The notes beneath the pieces were generated by a model. The model did not search any database and was not told the origin of the DNA. It saw only the letters and a list, made by a program, of their open reading frames with translations. From the NCBI GenBank assembly GCA_946965045.2, contig OX337242.1, positions 1,922,001-1,986,000 on the forward strand: a stretch of DNA of 64,000 nt. Direction: 5' to 3'. Made by a program: the position numbers and the translations under genes. Shown here in pieces: positions 1 through 9,163 of this stretch. Each line of letters begins with the position of its first letter. Positions within the stretch are counted from its first letter, which is position 1. The DNA is from Epithemia pelagica. Lineage: Eukaryota > Bacillariophyta > Bacillariophyceae > Surirellales > Surirellaceae.

Positions 1-419
1 AATATTCAGAACCGGCATTCGGAAGTAGAAGATTCGACCGACAAGAGACGAGTACCATCTTACCATCGTTATTCCACAACAGAACAAATGAACCAATGGG
101 CCGACCAAGTCTCATTTGGAGCAACGCGTCATCAACAATAACAAACAAGTCCAATACATAGAGAAACGGGATCCTATGGCATCCCATAACTGTCGTCGTC
201 TAAACATTCTGACAGGCAAGAACGGGCTGGACGACGATACATAGGAGACCAAGATGCAACAAGATCGCAAAAGATCTCCAATCTACTTTATCCAACGGCC
301 GATGATCCAACGGATCACAGCCATCGCTACGAGTAGAAGTAAAGACTAAGCACACAACTTAACTTTGTTTTACACGGGTTGAGCTCGTTCTTGTTGCCCA
401 CGGTAGCAGGAAAACAACA
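1..419 (+). repeat. 5' LTR, missing its first 45 bases at the window edge
   Basis: Bases 1-419 match 5576-5999 almost base for base. The full LTR, judged from the 3' copy, is 469 bp, begins TGTT and ends AACA. Right after it (420 onward) I could not recognise a standard initiator-tRNA primer binding site, so the primer is unknown; a half-tRNA or other tRNA primer is possible. Confidence 0.95.
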
Positions 420-469
420 CGCTTCCTCTGCGCTGTTACAGCTAAAACGTTGTCAATTCATCATCCACC

Positions 470-1726
470 ATGGCCGCAAATTTTGCCCTTTCACCCGCTC
501 ATGCCAACGCCAATCAAGTGATCAACTTCACGACGGCAGGAGGAGCGAAGTTTTACAAGCAAGCGATTCGTGGATTGTACGATAGTGGAGATCTCTACGA
601 CCTTGAAGCCGACGGACTCAAGACGTTCCTTGATACTCTCCAAGACAGGATCGTTGAACAAAACTGGACTTCGATCTTTGCAATTCCAGAAGCGATCGCT
701 GCCCCCGCCGCCAATCTTCGTTTGCTCACCAGCGAGTACGGTCGTGTCTCCTTGCAACAAGTCCGTGCCTATGTTGAACACTTCAATGGAGCCAATCGTC
801 AGACACAGAATGCATACATGGCATACACTTGCATTATGGCATCACTTACCGACGACGCCAAGGCACAGGTCAATATTCGACGCGAAGACTTCACTATCGA
901 TGGGCGTGGTTCCGGACCCCTTCTCCTCAAGGTTTTGATCTCGTTGGCACATGTGGACACCGAAGCCACCGTTATGGTTCTACGCCAACGCCTGGCTGAC
1001 CTTCACATCTATATTATGGATGTGAACGCGGACATCGCCAAGTTTAACTTCTATGTAGACGAGACGCTTCGGGCTCTCAACGCGTGCGGCGAGCAGACGC
1101 TCGACCTTCTACCGAATCTATTTAAGGCGTACGAAACCGTGAACGACGATAACTTTCTCGAGTTCATTCGTCGCAAGAAGAACGCATATGAAGAAGGAGA
1201 CAATCCAGGACTGACCCCGCGTCAACTAATGAGCGTTGCTCGCACCAAGTACCAGACGCTCGTGGAGCAGAAGAAATGGCAAGCTCTCTCGGCGCGCGAC
1301 CAGAAATTGATCGCACTTGAAGCATCCGTGAATAAACTCAAGGAACAGAAACGCAAGACTAACCCCACTGACCAGAAGAAACAGACAAGCAAAGGGAAGA
1401 CGGACAAGGCAACTGACAACGATAAGGCCTGGCTTACGGTGGGACCAAAGAGTGGTCAGTCCGAGACGAAGGAAGTCAACGGAAAAATGTGGTACTGGTG
1501 CAAGTGGCACGGAAAGTGGTCGACCAACAAAAACCACACGTCCGCAACGTGTAACGGACGTGGTCTGACAGGAGATAAGAAACGGGCCTACGACGCAGCC
1601 CACGAGAACAGCGATGATACCACGTCTGAGAACACGGGAACGAACCCAGGACTCCGCCTTGCTAGCGCCTTAGCCGGTGCTACCCACGATGAAGACGATG
1701 ACAGCGACAACAGCACCGACGAATGA
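470..1726 (+). CDS. gag: Copia Gag polyprotein
   Basis: This 418-residue protein forms the nucleocapsid particle of the retrotransposon. The ATG at 470 lies 51 bases after the 5' LTR. Most of the protein is an alpha-helical capsid-like region without an obvious motif. Near the C-terminus is a zinc-knuckle-like module with Cys344, His347, His356 and Cys361 (C-x2-H-x8-H-x4-C), a variant of the retroviral CCHC knuckle, preceded by a Lys-rich stretch and followed by an acidic tail rich in Asp and Asn. It ends at a UGA that is in frame with pol. The position, the knuckle and the following Copia protease make the Gag call firm. Confidence 0.9.
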   Translation: MAANFALSPAHANANQVINFTTAGGAKFYKQAIRGLYDSGDLYDLEADGLKTFLDTLQDRIVEQNWTSIFAIPEAIAAPAANLRLLTSEYGRVSLQQVRAYVEHFNGANRQTQNAYMAYTCIMASLTDDAKAQVNIRREDFTIDGRGSGPLLLKVLISLAHVDTEATVMVLRQRLADLHIYIMDVNADIAKFNFYVDETLRALNACGEQTLDLLPNLFKAYETVNDDNFLEFIRRKKNAYEEGDNPGLTPRQLMSVARTKYQTLVEQKKWQALSARDQKLIALEASVNKLKEQKRKTNPTDQKKQTSKGKTDKATDNDKAWLTVGPKSGQSETKEVNGKMWYWCKWHGKWSTNKNHTSATCNGRGLTGDKKRAYDAAHENSDDTTSENTGTNPGLRLASALAGATHDEDDDSDNSTDE

Positions 1727-1753
1727 CAACCAAACCCGGGATGGTTCCCCGGG
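1724..1753 (+). promoter_or_regulatory. Putative UGA readthrough signal between gag and pol
   Basis: The gag stop (UGA, 1724-1726) is followed by an 8-base spacer and a perfect hairpin: CCCGGG (1735-1740), a 7-base loop, and CCCGGG (1748-1753). Downstream codons stay open in the same frame into the protease. Stop, 8-base spacer and stable structure is the layout of the gammaretroviral gag-pol readthrough signal. Readthrough itself is inferred. Confidence 0.6.
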
Positions 1754-2911
1754 CTGCACGACGTGATCAAGCAGCTCGTTTACACAGTATTAGTGACGAT
1801 CCTTTTATCAAGTTACACTATGCTGTGCTACGGGCTATGGTGTCCTAGGTGCTACCACCTGGAGTCAGTCCTAGACTACGTCCAAAGGCTATGCGACTCC
1901 ATAGCGACCTCTCTCGCGACCAAAATCAAAGTGAAGAAGAAACGAAGAATCGACCATGGCCGGAGACGACGGAGAACTAACTATACAGGACTCCTCCGGG
2001 CATTATGCATGGCAACGATACTGACTTCGACAACCGGACAAGTTACTCACCGAGCGGCTCACGAAGTTGGCTTTGATACCGACAGCAGGAAAGTCTTGAT
2101 TGACAATTGCGCAACCGCGTCAATTACGAACGACATACAAGACTGCTGCACCAAACCAATCAAAATCAAACGAAAGGTCAAGGGAGTAGCAGGAACATAT
2201 CAACCGGATATATACGAAACGACGATACGATGGGATATCGAGGACGACGACGGCAAGATCCATACGATCACGCTCCCAAGGTCCTTCTACATCCCATCGA
2301 CTCCAACCAAACTGCTTTCGCCCCAACATTGGGCACAAACAGCGAAAGATATCAAACCCTTGCCGAGAGGAACACGATGCGTGACATATAGCAACGCTAT
2401 TGAATTGATTTGGGGGCAAGGACTCTTCAAACGGACGATTCCATTGAAACAACGAGGTTCAAATGTGGGTGAGTTTACGACTGCCCCAGGATACACAAAA
2501 TACGAAGCGTTTTGCAAAAAGGCAGGCACAACAATCCAACAAGAGGACAACAAGCCCTTGCTGGTCAACAACGCAAACCTCATTGAAGACGACGACGAAT
2601 CCATCATGGAACGGTCTCCATCAACAATGGACCAAGATGAGGGAGACGACTGGAGCATCGACGAAAATCACAAGAATCTCGACGACGAACAAAATGAACA
2701 TTATTTTCCAACAAGAGATGTACCGATGACTACCGAGTTCCTCATAGACCCCAGCGATACCGTACATGTGATTCCTAATGAAGAAGAGGTACTCCCCGAA
2801 AGTCCAACGCTCGAGTTACTCCGAACGCATCATAGAATGGGTCACCTGTCGATGGCGAAAATCCAAAGCCTTGCACGACAGGGAGGACTCCCAAAGCGAC
2901 TTGCAAACTGC
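1727..2911 (+). CDS. pol: Copia Pol, first block: hydrophobic segment, aspartic protease, pre-integrase zinc domain
   Basis: This frame continues directly from gag after the UGA. It first encodes a hydrophobic stretch (about 1775-1845) and a strongly basic cluster, then a protease core with the active-site motif LIDNCATASI, which stands where other Copia proteases have DSGA or DTGA. A long acidic linker follows, then a GAG-pre-integrase segment with the HHRMGHLS histidine pair. The zinc domain should continue with a CxxC pair, but the frame hits the inversion breakpoint after LANC (2909-2911), and the missing CTAC motif lies on the opposite strand at about 3262-3273. Beyond 2911 the frame reads junk to a stop at 3031. 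There is no ATG for this block, which fits expression only as a Gag-Pol fusion. Confidence 0.8.
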
Positions 2912-3286
2912 TTCCCGGAATTTATTGTCGGCAAAGATGCCGTTATCGGCATGATAATGTCGGATCTTGACTCCGTGAGTGTCTGCCCAAGCTTCAAACC
3001 GTTCTTTAGCTTCGATCGTGTCTTTAGCTGATGTACTCCGTTGAAGGTGTACATAGCCTACCCCTGAGAAGTGGTCGACGAAAACCGTAGCCACCCTATA
3101 TCTGTCCCGTGTGGGAGTCCCTCGTAGATGCGCAATGTAACCCGGAGTCTTTGATATCATTTGGTCGACCGATACACATTGTCCCGGTGACGTCATGGTA
3201 TCTAGTGTTCCACGATGACCTTTGATTCGCCAGGGACGTCGCGTAGCTTTCCCGTACATACACGCCGTACAGACCGGGATCTTACG
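2900..3286 (-). pseudogene. Inverted block A: N-terminal half of the Copia integrase
   Basis: Read on the minus strand, this stretch gives the expected continuation of the pre-integrase domain: KIPVCTACMYGKA, then the rve core with VSVDQM (first catalytic Asp), FVDHFSG and HADNGIF (second catalytic Asp with its Asn-Gly), ending at NKFREAVCK. The same strand at the far edge, read forward, encodes LANC: the 12 bases at 2900-2911 serve both strands, so they were probably an inverted repeat flanking this block and a likely switching point. The block is inverted in place relative to the rest of pol. Confidence 0.85.
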
Positions 3287-3440
3287 CGGACTGCGTAGGG
3301 CCATAGGTTTGTCGTCACTGTACTAGGCCAGCGTCGTTGGGCGTGTATCAGCATTGTTCTTCCTGATTCTTGTAGTTCTCTTATACGTCGTTCGGCCATG
3401 CCACTTTGAAAATGAGCATTAACCCCACTAAAAGTTAATC
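3287..3440 (-). pseudogene. Inverted block B: C-terminal part of the integrase core
   Basis: The minus strand here encodes LTFSGVNAHFQSG, then MAERRIRELQ and LWPYAVR, the part of the Copia integrase core that contains the catalytic Glu (in AERRIREL). It lies next to block A but in the wrong order on that strand, so A and B were inverted separately rather than as one piece. The following integrase C-terminal region, normally about 100 residues before the SPQFHV segment, is not found and appears deleted. Confidence 0.8.
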
Positions 3441-3466
3441 GTTGATTCTTATCCCTTTCTTCCGGA

Positions 3467-5503
3467 TTGACGTCACCTCAATTTCATGTTCAATACGATG
3501 ACCAATTTGAAACCATACGCAAGAGTTTTGGAGAGGCCCAACCAATATCTCAATGGCAGTATAAGGCAGGGTTCACAAAAACCAAGCCACGCATGAGGGA
3601 GAATCAATCACGCGTGGAATTCGGAAGTACAACGACGTCATCCCGACGTGAGACCGACGTTACGATACCCGAAGACAGGGACCAAACTAGCAATGCTAAC
3701 CCGCCAATGGAAGAACGAGAAACTATGCCAGAGCATGAGGGAGCTAGGCGGTCCCAACGTACTCCTCGTCGAACGCAACGATATCAAGACTACTTGACTT
3801 CGCTCCAAGAACCCGAAGACGCGATCGGAGAAGTAGCTATCACAGTGAAACCAACTGTGACAGTCAATACGGCTCAAGCTAACAGCAATCCAGATGTTAT
3901 GTACTGGCATGAAGCGATGAAACAAGAGGATCGAGCGGAATTCATAAAGGCAGCACAGAAAGAGGTACAAGATCATAGCGATAATGGGCTATGGGAGGTG
4001 GTCAAGCGAAAGGACATTCCAAAAGGAGCGCTAATCTCTCGAGGAGTGTGGAGTTGCGTCCGAAAGAGAAGACTAAAAACTAGAGAAGTCTACAAATGGA
4101 AATCCAGGTTGGCATACGATGGATCCATGCAAGAAAAGGGGGTTAACTATTGGGAAACCTACGCTCCCGTGATTCAATGGCCCGTCGTCAGATTCATCCT
4201 AACTATGGCACTCACACAAGGATGGCACATCAAACAGGTAGATTATGTGCTGGCATATACACAAGCAGTCGCCGAGACTGATATGTACATGGAAGCGCCG
4301 AAAAGTTTCACCTTCGATACAAAAGGAAACCAGCGAGCAGAGGACTATGTCCTCAAGATCAAGCAAAATTACTATGGGCAGAAGCAGGGTGCCCGAGTAT
4401 GGAATCAACACCTCGTGGAACGACTTAAGCAAGTCGGTTTCCAACAAAGTGCACACGACGAGTGCCTCTTTTACCATGGTAAATGCGTATACATTTTGTA
4501 TACGGACGATTCCTTATTGTTGGGTCCCGACAAAGAAGAACTTGACCGGTTGATTGTTACAATGGAGAATAGTGGTCTGAAAATGACCTATGAAGACGGA
4601 GTCAACGATTTTCTTGGGGTCAACATCGACAGAAAAGAAGATGGCACCATCCACTTGACTCAACCACATTTAATTGACTCAATCCTCCAAGACCTTCACC
4701 TTGCCGCCGAATCAACAAAGAAGAAGGAAACACCGGCACCAACCACAGTACGCTTGAGACAAGACCAAGACGGGAAAGCATTTGATCACCATTTCCATTA
4801 CAGGTCGGCGATCGGGAAACTCAACTTCCTGGAAAAGAGCACGAGACCAGATATTAGTTTTGCCGTCCACCAATGTGCTAGATTTTGCGAAAACCCAAAA
4901 GCAATTCATGGGAAAGCAGTCAAACACATAGCACGTTACCTCGCCGGAACACGAAAGCAAGGAGTGATACTCAAACCCGACACCACGAAATCTTTCCAAG
5001 TATTCGCCGACGCGGATTTTGCAGGAAATTTTAACAAGCTCGACCACCCAAATAAGGACATGGCTCGGTCTCGAACGGGATTTGTGGTCTTCTATGCAGG
5101 TTGCCCCATCCTCTGGCAATCAAAACTGCAGTCAGAGATAGCTTTATCAACCACAGAAGCAGAGATCATCAGTTTGTCGCACGCACTACGTACCGTCATT
5201 CCGTTGATGGCCATCACTCGCGAGATGAAGGATTTCGGATTCCCTATTCTCTCTACGACGCCCAATATACACTGCAAGGCCTTTGAAGATAACAGTGGTG
5301 CAGTCGAACTCGCAACTATATACAAGTACAGACCCAGAACACGGTATCTGTGCACCAAGTTGTTCCATTTCAAATCTTTTGTGGAACGAAAAGAGATCGA
5401 GATTCACCCGTGCGCGACAGACGATCAGACCGCGGATATCTTCACTAAATCACTCAACGAATCATCGTTCGAGAAACATCGCAAGAGTATACAAAGATGG
5501 TAA
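3467..5503 (+). CDS. pol: Copia Pol, last block: reverse transcriptase and RNase H
   Basis: The frame is the same as gag and the first pol block. It opens with TSPQFHVQYDD, the end of the integrase region, followed by a variable linker. The RT (RVT_2) domain begins around 3960 and includes YAPVIQWPVVR, the first metal-binding Asp in IKQVDYVLAY, and the catalytic LYTDDSLLLG box (YTDD where many elements have YVDD). RNase H follows with FADADFAGN, the SKLQSEIALSTTEAE motif and the terminal DDQTADIFTKSL. All motifs are intact and there are no stops, so this half of pol still looks functional. Without an integrase it could act only with a helper element. Confidence 0.9.
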   Translation: MTSPQFHVQYDDQFETIRKSFGEAQPISQWQYKAGFTKTKPRMRENQSRVEFGSTTTSSRRETDVTIPEDRDQTSNANPPMEERETMPEHEGARRSQRTPRRTQRYQDYLTSLQEPEDAIGEVAITVKPTVTVNTAQANSNPDVMYWHEAMKQEDRAEFIKAAQKEVQDHSDNGLWEVVKRKDIPKGALISRGVWSCVRKRRLKTREVYKWKSRLAYDGSMQEKGVNYWETYAPVIQWPVVRFILTMALTQGWHIKQVDYVLAYTQAVAETDMYMEAPKSFTFDTKGNQRAEDYVLKIKQNYYGQKQGARVWNQHLVERLKQVGFQQSAHDECLFYHGKCVYILYTDDSLLLGPDKEELDRLIVTMENSGLKMTYEDGVNDFLGVNIDRKEDGTIHLTQPHLIDSILQDLHLAAESTKKKETPAPTTVRLRQDQDGKAFDHHFHYRSAIGKLNFLEKSTRPDISFAVHQCARFCENPKAIHGKAVKHIARYLAGTRKQGVILKPDTTKSFQVFADADFAGNFNKLDHPNKDMARSRTGFVVFYAGCPILWQSKLQSEIALSTTEAEIISLSHALRTVIPLMAITREMKDFGFPILSTTPNIHCKAFEDNSGAVELATIYKYRPRTRYLCTKLFHFKSFVERKEIEIHPCATDDQTADIFTKSLNESSFEKHRKSIQRW

Positions 5504-5521
5504 CATCGACTCTACTCGGCC

Positions 5522-5530
5522 GAGAGGGAG
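5522..5530 (+). other. Polypurine tract
   Basis: Nine purines (GAGAGGGAG) lie immediately before the TGTT that opens the 3' LTR. This is the expected place and composition for the plus-strand DNA primer of an LTR retrotransposon. Confidence 0.75.
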
Positions 5531-5999
5531 TGTTCAAAATAATGAGATATGGTCAGTGAATGAAGAAGTGCGACCAATATTCAGAACCGGCATTCGGAAG
5601 TAGAAGATTCGACCGACAAGAGACGAGTACCATCTTACCATCGTTATTCCACAACAGAACAAATGAACCAATGGGCCGACCAAGTCTCATTTGGAGCAAC
5701 GCGTCATCAACAATAACGGCCCAAACAAGTCCAATACATAGAGAAACGGGATCCTATGGCATCCCATAACTGTCGTCGTCTAAACATTCTGACAGGCAAG
5801 AACGGGCTGGACGACGATACATAGGAGACCAAGATGCAACAAGATCGCAAAAGATCTCCAATCTACTTTATCCAACGGCCGATGATCCAACGGATCACAG
5901 CCATCGCTACGAGTAGAAGTAAAGACTAAGCACACAACTTAACTTTGTTTTACACGGGTTGAGCTCGTTCTTGTTGCCCACGGTAGCAGGAAAACAACA
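5531..5999 (+). repeat. 3' LTR, complete, 469 bp
   Basis: It begins TGTTCAAAAT and ends GGAAAACAACA. It matches the 5' LTR except for a 5-base GGCCC insertion near 5718. The next bases, TAGGG (6000-6004), are the predicted right copy of a 5-bp target duplication; the same bases occur once at 20545-20549 in the uninterrupted PPR gene. Confidence 0.95.
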
Positions 6000-8735
6000 T
6001 AGGGCTCGTTCTCCGGAATTGGAATGGGTAGATCGAGCATGGGCCGAGATGACAGAGGTAAAGGAAAACACATTGGGATAACAATCGTATTCCCCGCGTT
6101 CGGCCAATTCCACCATTTGTTGTAAACATCGCTCTGCTTGTTTGGCTTCATGGCTCCCACTTGGCAAGGCTTGTTTCTTGGATACATCCCGAAACATTGA
6201 TTTCGTCCAGGAATCAATCACGGCATTAAAATCCATTGTGGTGGGTTTCCGATCCACCCGGCCATTTTCCACATGATCGATCCAGTCATGAAAGACGTTG
6301 GTTGTCATGGTTGGGTCTCCTTGCTTGGACCATGATTGCAAACGCATGGCACAGGCATCGGCCAGAAATTCGCGAGACACGGGCTTGCCGGCATCCAAGT
6401 CATGTTGCAGGCCTTGAAACAAACGTTCCACATGAGTGTGACCATTTGTGTGTTTCAACCAGGCACCCATTAATTTGCAGCATATGGAATCCTTTCGTGG
6501 CCCACCATGGTCTTTGTTATTGTCGTCGTCGTCATGGAGTTGGGTATAGAGATCCGTGGCTTGTTGCAAAATGTCGACATCATGATAGGTTCTTCGCACG
6601 TAGGCATTTAGTAGAGAATTGTGACATCGATCGTCGGGTTGAATTTCCATGTCTGCCATGGAATCGTATACCTTTCGGGCTTTGGTCGCACCGTGTTTGT
6701 CCTTGGATTCTCCCCAGGCTCGAATCACAAAATTGAAAATCTGCAGCAAGGAGATGTCAAAAGGAAAAGCAGATTCATCCATCCGATTCCACCATCAGAA
6801 TCGATATGTCAAGTTACGGAACAACCTACAATCCGTATACTAATGAGAACTTACTTGTGGTAGACTGTTCATGGTCGGATTGTCACTCAATGTCACATTC
6901 TCTTGTTTGACTCGTCGACACAAATGATCTAGAATGACTTGACAACGACCGGGGTCCTTGGCACTTTTCCATGCCTGAATCACACGAACATAGCTTTCTC
7001 CATTCGGCTTGGGTAACCCAGTATTTGAGTTGGTCTCTTCCATCCAATGCACTATACGTTCCGCCAACAAGGCTCCTTTGAAGGATGGTGAAAGGCCAGT
7101 CAATCCTTGAAGCAGCAGATTCATGGATTCAATAGTCAAGGGTTTCTCTGGATTCGACTGGGCGTCGACCATTTGCTGAAAACGGACCACCGCTTGTTCC
7201 ATGTGGCTGGCATTAGCTCCCTGTTTCAGGTCCTGCACAAGGCGCTGCAACGCCTCGAAAACAATTCCTCCTTGTTCCTCTGGAGTGCGTTCCACCACTG
7301 GTCGCCTTGCAGTTCGAGGAGTGATGGTTGGTGGGGGTTTGGAGGACGGTGGTGGTGGTGGTGGTAGTGGTGAAGAATTTCCTAGTCTTTGTTTGTTTGT
7401 CACTCTCGCTTGTTGTACGTACGTGTTGTTGTCGGGTGTTTTCACCAGTGACTCCACATGGTGCCGTAATTGCCGCAAGGAGGAGATCTGTGCGCCACGA
7501 TCATTGGTGTTTTGGTAGGCTGCCTCCATGAGTTCAAACATACGGACGGTCGGTTTCCATCGACTGTCTCGTGTGGCCATAAATGACTCGCATACTTCGT
7601 CTACAATGGATCTTGCCAAATGCAGGACTTGGTCGGAGGGTGATTGTGTACCAAAGGACTCGACCAAGGCCCCAAGAACCCTTTCCGCATGCCTTGCGTC
7701 ATAGCGCAACAACGTAGTCGCGATGGATTGTTGTTGTTGTCCTCTCATTTGTTGGTAGAGTTCCAACATGCGAAGTTCACTGTCTCTTGTTTTACCATAC
7801 AGTTCAATCATGTCACAATACAAATCAGGGCTGGGTCGATATTCCTCTGGTTGGGATGCAAATTGGTTCACATGAATGGATTGAAAGTATCGTTCCGCAT
7901 CTGAAATCACGGTATTGGCCGACGATGGATCCATCTCTAATCGTTTACGGCAAAGCTGGAGCAGTTTCTTTATCAGTGGTCCATTGGGGCGATATCTTGT
8001 ATCGGCCTGGTCCATCAAATATTGAAATACTTCGTCTGCTCTCCCATAAAGGTTGTGACTATTCATGTTGATCATTCCCTGTACAATATGCAGATATGCA
8101 TTGGCATACGGAGGTGCCACCAAACCCATGTGAAGATATCGATTCACTTTCTCGAGGATGGACAAGGGTCGCAAATGCTCGAATGTGACAGTCGTCGGAG
8201 TCCTGTCAGGAGGACTGCCCTTCTCATATCCATCCTTCTTGACGGATGTTCCGCTTGTTTCCCTCACAGAATTCATGTATATTGCCCACAATACCAGGAT
8301 TGGATCCAACGTGGAGTGATATGGCAAGGCTTGGTATCCTCCCGTGACCAAGCTTTCGGCGTCATGCACCTCCCATTCTTTTGCAAGACGATCCAAGATC
8401 CATAACCACTCTTCCAATAAGTCTCCCTTCACAATGTCCTTCTTACCACCTGCTTCCTTGGACAGATAATCCCGTGCGTTTACAAAATCATGAGGACCCA
8501 ACGATCCCACCTCGAACGATTGCAGGCGATCTTGGAGCAGCTCATAGACCCAAGATTCGCCGTCATTTTCAAAAAGGGGTGGTGGCAAGGTTTCGTCTGC
8601 CATATTTTCTTCAGTATTTTCAATGGCTACAGCTGGGTTTAGATCTCCTGGTCTGTCGTGTCTTGTCCGTTTAGGCTTTCGGCGGTCCTTTGTCAAACTG
8701 TTGCTTGTATGGGGATTTACAGAGGGCGATTCGTC
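6000..8735 (-). pseudogene. PPR protein pseudogene, duplicate of 20092-23595, cut at both ends
   Basis: This stretch is nearly identical in DNA to 20545-23280 at a constant offset of 14545, including the 114-bp intron (6741-6854 here; donor GTAAGT, acceptor CTGCAG). It keeps most PPR-bearing sequence open. It lacks the first roughly 120 codons, including the start and basic leader, because homology stops near 8735 and a different gene fragment begins. Its 3' part is cut at 6000 by the Copia element, removing the last roughly 150 codons, unless they persist beyond the retrotransposon outside the window. An open frame continues past 8735 to an ATG at 8840, but those codons are antisense to the oxygenase fragment and are an artefact. 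Substitutions are few and scattered, so the duplication is young. Confidence 0.88.
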
Positions 8736-9003
8736 ACTGTATTTTGTGGATCCCGAGACAGGCAAGAAGAATACAGTTAATTTTGCTCCTGGTGTGGCTG
8801 TAATGCATCTCGGGGCGATTCCATATGCTGCCTTACCCATTACAAGCGGCGAGCGGTCGAACTTGGTGCTGTGGCTCTACGGACGAGGTGGACGCCGCAG
8901 CGGATCTCGGATTTATGGCCCTGATCAGCAGTTGAGCCCATCAGAGCGTTGGCAAAAGCCCAAAAAATCACAGTTCCCAAAGGATACTTGGGCGCCGTTT
9001 TAG
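8736..9003 (+). pseudogene. C-terminal fragment of a 2-oxoglutarate/Fe(II) oxygenase-like gene
   Basis: The plus strand reads FVDPETGKKN, then PGVAVMHLGAIPYAALPI and TSGERSNLVLWLYG, ending KDTWAPF and a TAG at 9001. The TSGERSNLVLW stretch is characteristic of the last beta-strands of prolyl-4-hydroxylase-like 2OG oxygenases in algae. In that family the residue before AALPI is usually the third iron ligand, His; here it is Tyr. The N-terminal two thirds of the gene is absent because the duplicated PPR block abuts it at about 8735. Fragmentation plus the lost ligand argue for a dead gene remnant. The family assignment is from motif memory. Confidence 0.6.
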
Positions 9004-9163
9004 CCGACACATTCATTCTCATCAGAAGCAGGCGTTTTAGATGTTGACAAGAACGCGTCAGAGTACTGCTATAATTGAATCTATAAATATATCATCTTTC
9101 GATAGGAGCAATGTGCTGTATGGTCATCAAGTATGGCTCTGTTGGTTGGCGAACATGTTCTAA

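Larger units (their letters stand above)
1..5999 (+). mobile_element. Ty1/Copia LTR retrotransposon (CoDi-like), integrase scrambled, inserted in a PPR gene copy
   Basis: The element runs from a 5' LTR cut by the window edge to a 3' LTR ending at 5999. Internal order is gag (470-1726), protease and pre-integrase (1727-2911), integrase pieces on the minus strand (about 2900-3440), then reverse transcriptase and RNase H (3467-5503). Integrase before RT is the Copia order. The two LTRs match throughout except for 5 extra bases (GGCCC) in the 3' copy at about 5718, so the insertion is recent. The right flank starts TAGGG, and the uninterrupted PPR copy has TAGGG at 20545-20549, which fixes the target site. 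The left flank lies outside the window. With its integrase broken, the copy cannot be autonomous as it stands. Confidence 0.93.

Noticed and set aside
1-5999. Possibility that the inverted integrase is a separate nested element.
   Set aside because: The minus-strand blocks supply exactly the missing integrase parts of this element and have no terminal repeats or flanking duplications of their own.
6840-8840. A 666-residue frame with its own ATG at 8840 looks like an intact PPR gene.
   Set aside because: The first roughly 35 codons are antisense to the oxygenase fragment and homology to the true PPR gene begins only at about 8735, so the start is an artefact of the junction.
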